From assembly GCF_019399895.1 (NCBI RefSeq), contig NC_091866.1:4385501-4449500 (forward strand): a stretch of DNA of 64,000 bases, read 5' to 3'. Positions 48,101 through 58,800 of this stretch are shown here, piece after piece. Numbering within the stretch: position 1 is the stretch's first letter; the number at the start of each line of letters is the position of its first letter. The stretch is from Cardiocondyla obscurior. Lineage: Eukaryota > Arthropoda > Insecta > Hymenoptera > Formicidae. A program made the position numbers and the translations under genes. Under the pieces are notes generated by a model, which was not told where the DNA came from, did not search any database, and saw nothing but the letters and a program-made list of their open reading frames with translations.

Positions 48101-50499
48101 TAACAGACAAGGTGTTCATTGATCGAGTTTGCTTCTGTTAAAGGCTTATGAGAATTAATGTTCAGCTACTTGTTTAATGTACCAGACTATTCTATTGAAC
48201 TTGGAAGTTGAACTTTCAATGAATTTGGATTGAAACTCGTGGATCAAAAGCCATAAGATTTATGAAATTACTTTTGCAATGAATAAAACTATTAAATATT
48301 GTGGTATGTCAAGCCAAGTGAAATAATAAAACCTTTGAGTAAAAGGTAAATAAGTTAACTTTTAAAATACTTTTTTTTTTCTTTTTAATTGGAATTTTAA
48401 ATTAAAATATACTTTTTAAATGTAAAATAGTCAGATTTAACATGCGCAACGTATAAATCAAATATAATTGAGTTAAAAATAATGATATTATTCTTTTAGT
48501 TAATATTATGATATAAGTAATTATTTATGGCAATTTGACATGCTGAAAGTTGGCGTAATCAAAGTCGTATATTATGTACGCAGTTTTATTGATCTCATAC
48601 TCTATTATTTATTTCTTACGTATGCAAAATAATGTATTGAATTAATTTATAATTTTGCTATTTTGCGTTTTCGTTTTTCTAAATCGGCTAAATATTATCT
48701 TTTAATCTTATAATCCTTGACGTTATATTAATTCATATTCAAATGCAAATGCGTGAAGTCGATAAAAAAAAAAAATAAAATATTATAAATATCTTCGCTT
48801 CCGTCATGTGTTGCTTGTTATAATCCCAATACATTATTTTTGCAAAACGTGCTCGGCAGAATTCACGTTGATTATTCGCAAAATCTCCCAGTTTGCAAAA
48901 CCATCGACAGCGCAACCATTTGACTCGATATGTCAATTACAAAAAGCAAACGAGACACGTAAATCATCGTTATGGCTAAACTCTCTCGGCGATGCCAGAA
49001 GCTGCCGCATTCGCGAATGAAAAACGCGAGGGGGAAAAAATACTCTCTATTCGTTTCGGCATTACACGTTTAATCCGACGTACGTCGATGATTGGCTACC
49101 GTTTTCGAATACAACGGCTTGAGAGAAAGCTTTTTATGATCCCGAGAATATGCACCAATCGTTAAATCGCTGAAAACACAAGGCCGATGGACCCTCTTCC
49201 GTCAGAGCGAACGGACTCTCCTCAAAATAACTCACGGTGAATACTCGCGAATAATTTTATCGTCTTCTTTCCGCTATTTAAACTCTTTCTGTATACCGTG
49301 CAGAATATTGACTTTTCCACGCCATTTATTATTTTTCATTCTCAGAAATTTAATTATTAGAAATATAATATTGTATATGTTCGAACTTGAATTTATTTTA
49401 TTAATTTAATTAATTAACTAATTACTAATTTTGCTGCAATTTTTTTTTTTTTGAGGGAGGGAGGGAAATTGCAGATATTTATATTTAATATTATACATAT
49501 ACAATATTATTCGGTAACTATAACATTTGCGTCTTACGTAATAAAATGTCGCTGGAAAGAACATCATTTCGTAAAGGTTATCTTTTTAGTTTTCCATTGT
49601 ACATGAAAGAGCTCTCCTCTTGTTTTCTTCTTTCTTTTCGTTCTTTTCTTTGAATAAGTCGTCGATCAAAAGCGACGCGGTATGGCAAAGCTGCATACGC
49701 AAAACAAGAAAATGCGCGGTGTACCATGTGCAAAATGTCGTGACCTAGCGATCGATGAGCTTTGAAGATTAAACACTTTACATTCAATTCACGTGAAAAA
49801 GCATATTTGTAAAATTCTTCGATTGTTACGTCGCAAAAATGTCGTTCGGAAAATATTTTCTAAATATTTTTTTTTTTTTCTTTCTTTCTTTTTTATTTAT
49901 TAAGCAGTTATATTTGCTTTGCTGTGTTTGTAATAACTCGGAGATTCCTTTGAATGTATCTATTTAAATAAACCGGGGATTACAAAGTCAGATGAATAGA
50001 AATAATTGTAGCGGTTCGTACACAAGAACAACTGTAGTGTAAACGTAAAAAGACGTTCAAAATAAATGTGGAAAAATAAAATTAGACGAAAAAATTCTCT
50101 CGAGAAACTTGCATATTTGTGACTCTCTGGGGTTTCTTGCTTTTGTTATTTATATGCACAAATACAAGCGCCGGCCTGGCCCAAGTATTTTAAAACAGCA
50201 CACAATTAAATGCAGTTTTATATTTATCGAGCTTTTCTAATTTCCGCATTATATTACGTTCACGTAAAATATTTGTACACGATCCGGGGAAAATATCGTT
50301 ACATTTCAATTATATACAAGTTTACAATCGTGATTAAAATTCCATCGTGTTTGATTTCTTCTTTTAGACATTTGTTTTTACATTTTTATTTTATATACGA
50401 TCCTATCTTGTCTGTAAAAAATGGAGGTGACGCCTGAATTAACTAATAATCGATTTTATTATCGCCGTTTATTAAATCATAATTTTTTTTTTGTTACAG
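45111..50499. other. Non-coding stretch upstream of the plus-strand gene exons
   Basis: No gene is recognised. Because the exon at 50500 begins at an acceptor, at least one upstream non-coding exon and the promoter of that gene must exist, here or further left; I could not identify them. The stretch is AT-rich with a 26-nt poly-T (46938-46963) and an A9-C6-A9 tract near 46102-46125. Patches around 45470-45720 and 48880-49260 are somewhat richer in GC. Confidence 0.5.
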
Positions 50500-50675
50500 A
50501 TCTGGTTCGTCGGTCGTCTCGGGAGTTTCGTAAAATATTCGGGCGGATTTTTTTGAAATACGACTTCCTTTTAATCGCGAGTGCCGAACATGAAACGCGC
50601 GAAGTGATCATAGAGTAATTTTCGCGGTTATAAAATCACGGTCGGGGTGTTCGCGAGTGACTTGTTCGCGGAAGG
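50500..50675 (+). other. 5' UTR part of a splice-acceptor-bounded exon
   Basis: The exon starts after a strong acceptor (T-rich tract, then TTGTTACAG at 50491-50499). It carries a short upstream open frame, ATG AAA CGC GCG AAG TGA (50590-50607), and a TGA in frame with the main start at 50658-50660, so translation cannot begin earlier in that frame within this exon. The upstream frame could dampen translation; that is an inference. Confidence 0.65.
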
Positions 50676-50749
50676 ATGACTCGACACGTCCCATCTGAGA
50701 GGAGGAGCAGGCCCGGGACGGGCATCCTGCATCGGCGGAGCAACTTTAG
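50676..50749 (+). CDS. First coding exon of an unrecognised plus-strand gene
   Basis: ATG at 50676 in a good context (GGAAGG before it) opens 24 codons plus two bases and ends at AACTTTAG just before the donor GTAAGC (50750-50755); the unspliced frame would hit TAA at the donor. The peptide starts MTRHVPSERRSRPG and continues with a basic, Arg- and Ser-rich sequence without signal peptide or membrane segment. The frame joins cleanly to the next exon through a 125-nt intron. An intracellular or N-cytoplasmic protein is likely; the family is not recognised. This may be one of several alternative first coding exons, which would fit the long surrounding non-coding DNA. Confidence 0.7.
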
Positions 50750-50874
50750 GTAAGCATCAATTTTTTAAATAAAATTATTATTAAAAAAAAAAAAAAACTT
50801 TTACCTTTTTTTATTAATTTTATTAATAAATATACTGACATGTCTATATTAATATTTTCTTTTTTATGTTACAG

Positions 50875-50918
50875 TCACCGGCAGAAATCTTCAACTCCGC
50901 TGAAGCTCATGCAGATTG
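50875..50918 (+). CDS. Second coding exon (44 nt) of the same gene
   Basis: It is bounded by the acceptor TTTTTTATGTTACAG (ending 50874) and the donor GTAAGT (50919-50924). Spliced to the preceding exon it completes a serine codon and reads HRQKSSTPLKLMQI without a stop, ending with one base of the next codon (G, phase 1). Both introns have consensus ends and the frame is kept through both, which is the main support for a real gene. No following exon was identified: the next one must begin in phase 1 and is probably beyond 64000 or too short to recognise by eye. Confidence 0.7.
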
Positions 50919-52228
50919 GTAAGTCGCATGATTTTTCTTTTATGTAGTTTGTCATTGGGGATCCGATAAAAAATAGCGCGCACGTAGCGCGCATGGTTTT
51001 TTCTATATTCATAAAAATTTAAAATTGTAAGAAGAGTTAAAATGATTACATGAATCCTTTTAAAATACCAAAGTGTATAGCTAAACTTGTTCGCACCGTC
51101 GTTATGATAAAATTGACAGAGCTGACATAATTTTAATTCGAATACTACAGACTTGGAATAATTAACGCACAAACCTGTTGAATTTTTAATCGCGATTTAG
51201 GGCGATAGGGAATGACGCGGTATCGATCCTACGAATGTATTAGTGATTTTATCGGCGGAGATAAAATTTTATTCCCGTAGCTAAGCAAACCGACAGTAGA
51301 ATTAAATCATAATAAAGGAGACCAAGCGTCCATCTTTGTCGTTCTCTTTACCGCGCGTACGGAGATCTACGTCTTCACGCTCCGTAAATTCGGCCCTGGG
51401 AATTTTTCATAAATTAGACAGGTGACGGTGGCGTTAAAGTCCGCGAGAAAATTCCAAGAAGCCCATAAATAAGGAAAACGCTCGCTTCCACGTCGCCTGT
51501 TCTTTCAGCGTCTCGGTTAGTTTACACGGCGCGACATCGAAGAGAATGGACTGCAAAGTCAAAAGATGGGAAAATTGCACAATCAAAAGAAAAAAAAAAA
51601 GAAAAGAATGACGAAAGCGGGATGTGTTGATAGAAAAATTACGTCTCTTTAAATTATGTTTACATCTTTTATTTTATTTTTCAAACAAAACGTGAAAACT
51701 AGAAAAAAATATAATTATTATACGCCTCATTTTTAAATTACTGCTGCAAATTTTTCTTTTTTTTATTTTTGTTTTTTTTTATATTTCGAATAATATAAAA
51801 CTTTTTATTGAATCGTGGACCTTTTTTTTTTATGGAAAGTTGAATATTATGAGTCAATTTGAGTGTGCAAATAAACTTTAACCGTATTTCGATTAATTAG
51901 CAATTCAGCAACCCTTTAAAAGTCAAATTATTTGGATAACCAATAAAGGCAATTGCACGTTGTTTTTAACAAAATTGGATTTTTATTCAATTAATTTTAT
52001 TTAATATTTTTATATTACAAAAAAAAAAATTCCATATCAATAAATGACAATTTTGACAATCTTAATAGATAAATAATCAAAACTTTCTAAAGCTATAAAT
52101 TGATAGTTTAAACAATTAAATTTTATCGAAATGTTGAATTGTTTGAAAAGCTTTCGAGCATAATGAAATAGTTGGATTTTGATAAAAATATAATATTGTA
52201 AACGTTGAAGTTTTGGAATTAACGCATA

Positions 52229-52297
52229 CGTGCACGCTCGCACGCACGCAAGCATTCACGCACGCATGCATGCACGCACGCACGCTCGCACGCGCGT
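52229..52297 (+). repeat. GCAC/CATG-rich alternating purine-pyrimidine tract
   Basis: About 70 bp built from imperfect (GCAC)n, GCATGCATGC and CACGCGCG units, with purines and pyrimidines alternating for most of its length. It is a degenerate tetranucleotide microsatellite with the composition expected to favour left-handed DNA under supercoiling. Confidence 0.85.
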
Positions 52298-55128
52298 AGG
52301 ACGGCGACGTTCTAAATTGGCGCAACGCAAGGGACGCACGATTAAGTTGCAGTCTCGCGCATAAAGTGCCAATTATTCTTGTCTAGCTTGCGACGGCTGG
52401 TAGTTACGATGCATCGGGCGCCCCGACGCCTGTTTTCCGGGATGCGAGCCCACGTGCGCACTCTCGCGAAAAGTAGAGCGGAAGGAAAACGGGAGGTTTT
52501 GAGGGGCGTATCGGCTGTGCATAAAGTGCCGAGAGGACACCCTTAACGAGAATGCTCCTGCGAATTGCGATCCGTGCGGTGAACCGCGCGAGAGAATTTC
52601 GAGGGCTCGGGCTGGTACTTGAATACTTTCGCAGAGAGAGTAGCCGATCGATCGCGAATACGAGAGTCACCCAGCGAGAGTAGCAATTATTTCCGAGAGA
52701 GTTTCCGCGTTGTTTATAAAACTAGTGGACTCAATGCAAACAATGCACTAGACATTTTTTTTGTCGACGGTGTCACGAGAGATTCGCGATAACCGTTGTT
52801 AATCACGCGATTATTCGGACGCGTACGAATTTCACGTGGACGATAACAGGAAAAAAAAGAGGGAAAAAAAAAAAAGTCAGCAAACAGCGGCTATTATTCG
52901 GCTGGCAGCTCGGTACGGCGGTACGAGATGAAAGCGCGGTACAATTATTTGTGAACAGAATGTCCGCCGCGATGCGCGCCGATGCGTAATAATATGGACG
53001 ATAAATTCCACGTGCAAAGCGTGCTCTCGCCGCACCTCTTGGATGCTCTAAGTAAAATATTTTCTCTCGGGAGCCCAGTCAAGATTTTCCTGACGTCGCT
53101 ACGTGTAATGCCTCTTGCAACACTCGCCGCGGTTGCTGGTGCGTCGTATTTCACGGTTCCTCCCGAAGCGAGGTCTTAAAGAGTGATATATTACCGCCGC
53201 GCGGGGACGTTTGTTAGGTTTGTGTGCGCGTTCGTGTGGATCGATTTCTGAAAGGGTATACTAGTAAGAACCGTTCGACACCTACAGGAAACACATGCGC
53301 CCGTCGCGGCCTCCGCGGAATTATAAAACAATCCTTTTCGAAACTGTTAACCCTCTCAATCCAGATTTATACCAAACGAATAACGCGCGTGCGGGCACGG
53401 AAATGCAAGGAAGCGGGATTAACGTTTAATTACAAGCGACAGTCATCTCGTTCTAATCAATTATTTTGCGAAATACAACGGTTCTTTATTAAATTTTATA
53501 TTAAAAATACTTTTTCATGCTGTTTCATAAGAATTATTAATAAGATCAACGTATCTTTCTTGTCTTCTTTTCCTTTTCCTTTCTTTTTCTTTTTCTTTTT
53601 TTTCCTTTAATAATCAAAAGACTAAAAACTTGAAAAATTCGCAGCATATTAGTTTAGCGAGAAAATAAAAGCGTATGCTACTTAAGAATTAAGCGATCGA
53701 TAAACAACTCACGTCGCTCCCTCAACCTTATAGTATAAAATGGCTCGGTAAGAAAAAGAGATTTTAATTAGACGCCGTTGCGAAACTGTGGCTCGTACAT
53801 AAATGAAATTATAAATAAATTAGTATCGCGGTTCCGTAAGTCTTCCCTCTCTCCCTTCTTTTCCGGCGTGGAAGAAATTTCTTACATATTTCCCGAACGA
53901 TATACGATTTCTGTTCAACTCTTCGCTACGTCGTATAATCGAATTCTCTATTCCACTCCCTCACGCGGACGGTGGTTTGAAATATATTTGTTTGTCAGAT
54001 TGCGTCGAGTCGGGGCAGCGAAGGAAAAGTAAAAGAAACGGTGGGAAACGCCCGCGTCTCTCGAGGGAAGTACGTGTAAGCCGTATTTACTGAAGCGCGC
54101 TACTCGCGACATATGTAGCAAATTCGTATACATATATCTCGTCGCTTCGACGTACAAAGATTATTCCGCGGTAACAGCTTCGTATTGTCCAGGGCTCGCA
54201 GGAAAAAAAAAAAAAAAAGAAACATTTCAAGAATCGACACAAAATCCATAAATATCGAAAGTAAAAATCTTTCCGCGGCTGAACTACGTGTTTTAAATAT
54301 TTATTTGTCTTTGGAAGAAACGGAAATGCAATAATATTCCTCTTCCTGCGTTCGGTTGAAGAGAAATATTGGAGGAATTTTTTTTTTTTTCTTTACGTTA
54401 GATTTATTAAGTAGTTATACATATATGTATAATATGTAACGTTACATGTGTGAAAATTGATGTGCAATTATACATATAATCGATTTCAAAACGTAACAAT
54501 ATAAACTACATCGACATAAATATGTATATAATAGCAAGATCAATTGTCCGATTTAATCCAATGTTAAAATGATTGCAAGATTGGCCGACGTGCTATTAAC
54601 CGTAAACTACGCAATATGATTCGATACGATTCAATTGAAATTATTGATCACGGAACTAATATATTTGAAATAATGAAATCCTCAAATAGCCCGGCAATTT
54701 AATAACGCAAATCGCATTCGACGGAACGCGTTAATGTTGTCCGGAGTCGAAGTCCGTAGAACGAAGATGGTCTGCGTAATGCGGGATACAGTTAAGCGGC
54801 AAATTAAACCGGGCGGTAGCCACGGGCCGAGAAGCGCGCGGTGTTAAAAAAAAAAAAAAAGAAGGTAAAATAAAAAATAAAAAATTTACGAATTTAATTT
54901 GGGTTTAACGAGGTCGGTTTAATCGGCGGCAATGACGGCAGCGGCGACGGTGTATCGGGTGTATTCTAGTTACCGGCGGTGCGGAGCGAGTATTACGTTT
55001 GCATCGAACGCGACAGCGTGCATTCCAATTTGAAAGGCCGCGATTCTCGCGAGGATTCGTTTCGCGGTTACCGCGGATGCGGTTTAATCTCGGTTACCAA
55101 CTGCAGAGGAGACGTCGCTGCTCCGACC

Positions 55129-55170
55129 CTCTCTCGTTCTCTCCTCTCTCTCTCTCTCTTTCTCTCTCCT
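55129..55170 (+). repeat. (CT)n microsatellite, interrupted
   Basis: About 40 bp of CT repeats with a few interruptions, embedded in a GC-rich patch. GAGA-type sites on the opposite strand could bind GAGA-like factors; that is an inference. Confidence 0.9.
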
Positions 55171-55787
55171 GGCACCCGCGAATTATTCACAAGTATTCTG
55201 ACGCGGAGAGACGGGAGACGGCGAGAAGGGCCGGGAGCATTCCTGCATGGTAACGAGGATCAAAATACCTCCGATCAATAATTCCGCGTCGCACCGCTTC
55301 TAGGGCCAGTGTACTTAACTAAGGAGCTCGCGAGTGAAACGTCTGTTCGCTCTGTCGGCTGCTCTCTCAAGGCGCTTTAGCATCGCTTTATGAAACGTAG
55401 AGAATCTTGATCTTTGACGTTCCGCCTCGCTTTGAAGTGCGACAAGCGCTAAAGCGGCCGGCGAATGTTACAAGTGCTCGATGGGAAACACTCGAGATCC
55501 GGCGTATCGATACACGTATCTTGCTAACCCATAACGTTTCGGATCGTCTTACGGTGTGTTAAAAAAAAGGAGAGAGAGAGAAAAAAGGAAAGAGAAAAAA
55601 AGAGGGAAAGATTTTTCGCGTCATGCGATATGTCAGGTTTTAAAATAACGGGTTCGGTAACCCTTAAGACTTCCGTAAAAGCGACGATTCTTGTTAGTGA
55701 CCTTAGTTACTGGAACCGTGCACGAACAAGGGATGCTTTTTCAGCCGCGCCGTGGGCGGCGCCGTTCGAAATTGTTACAAGATCCTT

Positions 55788-55813
55788 TGACACTGTCCAG
55801 AGATACAGTGTCA
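55788..55813. other. Perfect short hairpin (9-bp stem, 8-nt loop)
   Basis: TGACACTGT and ACAGTGTCA form a perfect inverted repeat around CCAGAGAT. No T-run or other terminator feature follows. It may be a transcription factor site or chance. Confidence 0.6.
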
Positions 55814-58800
55814 GCGCGACTAAACTCAATTTCAGCGAAATCGCTGTCGTATGAAACATATCCCCCTTAACTGACACTTTAAAACTATAATCGACAAAGC
55901 GACGTCGCGCACATATCTCGGAATACGGAAGGCCGAAATATTTCAAGCCGTTTTGCAAAGCCGCAAACGTATTAATTTTTATAAACATCGAACGTGAAAG
56001 TATATAGGCGTAAATTAATTTACAATCGCCGAATTATTCTACGCTGCGTGCAGGCGCGTCTCGGAACAACGCAGAATGTTTGAAAAATCCAATCACTCTT
56101 CGGTAAAGTTAGCGAAGCGGCTCGGCGGAAAGCTGAAAATAAATCTTTCGCGCGGTGACTGACATAAATGCATGTCACGCAGATGGAACTCAACGCGTTC
56201 CTAAGAAAAGATTCTGCATTCTATTCGTCGCCTTTGAATCGTTCAATTTCCATTTTGCATTACGCCTACATCATACGCAATCGAATAAAATACACGTTAC
56301 TACAGTATTTACAAAAATAAATTATGGAATAAAAAGCAGTGACGCGAATTTGTCGCCGGTGATTTACAAATACATCTTCTTTTTTTTTCATCTTAAAGTA
56401 AACCACAATTTATTAAAAATTATATTGTACAATTATAATTATGCATTGCTCACTTTTATGTGAAATTGATAAGTAAATTTATTTAATAACAGATTCTTAT
56501 TTTATTACAATGGAATTAAAAAAAAAAAAAAAAGACTTGTAGAATTAGAAGACGCAGTTTTATTTTCAAGCCTTATAAGCTTTGGCTTATGGTTTTCATT
56601 TTCGACCTGCGTCTATAAATCGATTGGCATTTAAACTATTTCAAGAATTCGGTGTGCAGCGCAGGTGTTTCGTAATTTGTAAATTAGTAAATTGGTGAAT
56701 ATATTGGTAATTGAAATACGAAAAGCGTCGACATTAAGTACTGAATATCAACGTTTGAAAAGAAAAAGGTTAATTTAAAAAAAATTATATGTATATGGAC
56801 ATATATTTGCAAATGTTTTTATAAAGATGCACAACGGCTCAATTAAGTATCACGATACACGTTCGATAATGTATCGATATTTGTAAAAAAAAAAAAAATC
56901 ATAATTTTTTTTTATACAGACATAAATGCAAATACTCGACAATTTTTCCCTCCAGCTTTTTCCACGATAATTAAAAAAGCCTGAATATATTTGAAAAATT
57001 ATTTTAAAAATCAAAAATTATTTTTCGAAAAAAAAAGGGAAAAAAAAAAGAAAAATTAATATACATCTATTAACGAAAATTCAAGCTTCCGTAACTATTT
57101 GCGTGATATTATGAATAAATTCCCGGTAGCCGAATAAATCCATATTTTGCGCACGTTCCTCGGCAAAGAAATGTACCTGCCCTCGAAGTGTTAATATCAT
57201 TATCGATTTCACATCGCGTATTTCGCATATCCGCGGCAGTCAGGAGCACGCTCGCCTCGAATAAATCGTGCGATATTTTACGACGACTTAGAGCACCCTC
57301 GCGAAGGAAAGGATGGCGAGCGTGGAAGACGAATCCATTCGAAATCGGCGAACCCTTTAATCTAGTAGCTGAATGGCATCGCGAGGATGCGGTATGCTCC
57401 CTCGGTTTTCTGTGTATCGGCGAATACGTCAAGCCGCGCGACGGTATGATTTACAACCCGCGTTGGTAAATGTCACCAGGTTATCCAAAACCGATAAATC
57501 GAGCCTGCCGCACGGCCGGTTGGTTATTGCCAGGTGCGTTTTCGTGATCCCGCGTTCTCAGCGTTCGTACCGTACCGCCCTCGACACTGGGATTAGATCG
57601 GGAAATGGTTGCCAACTGATTTGAATATTGGCTACCATCGACTTATCTCCGGACGGCGACGAGAGCACTTTACTGGCAAGCGTGTTTAGATTTGGAAATA
57701 AGCTTTGCCAAAGTAGAATACGCGAACGGTATCCGTGATATTAAAAAACAAAAAAGAAAAGGAAGCTCGAAAAATGCTCGTTGTTTTGTGCCCAACTAAA
57801 ATTTGCTTTTTATTCTCGCGGTATTTATTTGTCAATTACAAGCCACGGAAGAATCTTTCATGTGAAATAGACTAGTTGACTTTTATATTAAATACAAATC
57901 TACAAATCTTTGTTTTTTAAGATGGAAAAATGATGACTTGCACATACCTTTTTTTTTTTTTTTCTATTCAAATAGAACAGCACGAAACGAAATAAATTTT
58001 GTTGATGCACAAGGATAATTCATGACTCGTGCGCATTTATATTTTAGTTACAAAGAGAAATTGTAGACGATAGTAGAAAAGAGGGTAGAAATACGAGATA
58101 CTCATTGTCTTCTTGACCCATAAACTTAAACTTGCAATTTTATGAATTCCATCCATTACGTCCACCTTTTGCATTTGATGCGCGTCTCAGTGAAATAAAT
58201 GTGGCTCGTATCGTTTGCGTACCTACTTAATTTCTCTATACATTTTCTGGGGGAGGGAAAGAGGGGTTAAAAAAAAAAAAGAAAAAGATGAAGCTTACGT
58301 ACTTCGGTGTCGGCAAGTTCCGTCTCATCTCGTATTCCTATCATCTCCTCTAAACTTTAATTAAAGGCATGATACAGTATTACCCGCCATAACAATGTTA
58401 AATGACGTCGTTTATATCTGTGATAGCACTCCTTATACGGTATAAAATGTGAAATACTATGCGCAATTTGTCACGTCGCGGTAACACTTGTCGGGCAGCG
58501 CGGTAAAACTTGTTGCACCCCATACTTCCTCCCCGACGGCACATCCTGGATAATCGACAAAATCTGCTTTAGGGCAGAATTTACAGGGTGTCCGCGCCCA
58601 GGCTGAACCCACCGATCCGGCTAGCCGGGTCGTACCCCACGGAAACTTGGATGCGAGCGACGGGATATACTCCTGGCCCGTGTGCGTGTGACCTCCTATC
58701 CGAGGGAGTTTGTAATTAACGAAGCAACATCGTCGCCGCGACGAAGCCCGAGGCGTAAAACGCGCGTATATACATGTACGTGTACATACATATATATCGC

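Noticed and set aside
54973..55253. Open plus-strand frame after a CTAG acceptor-like site, considered as the next exon of the plus-strand gene
   Set aside because: The phase fits, but the frame includes a CT microsatellite read as Ser-Leu repeats and the only donor nearby (GTAACG) is weak.
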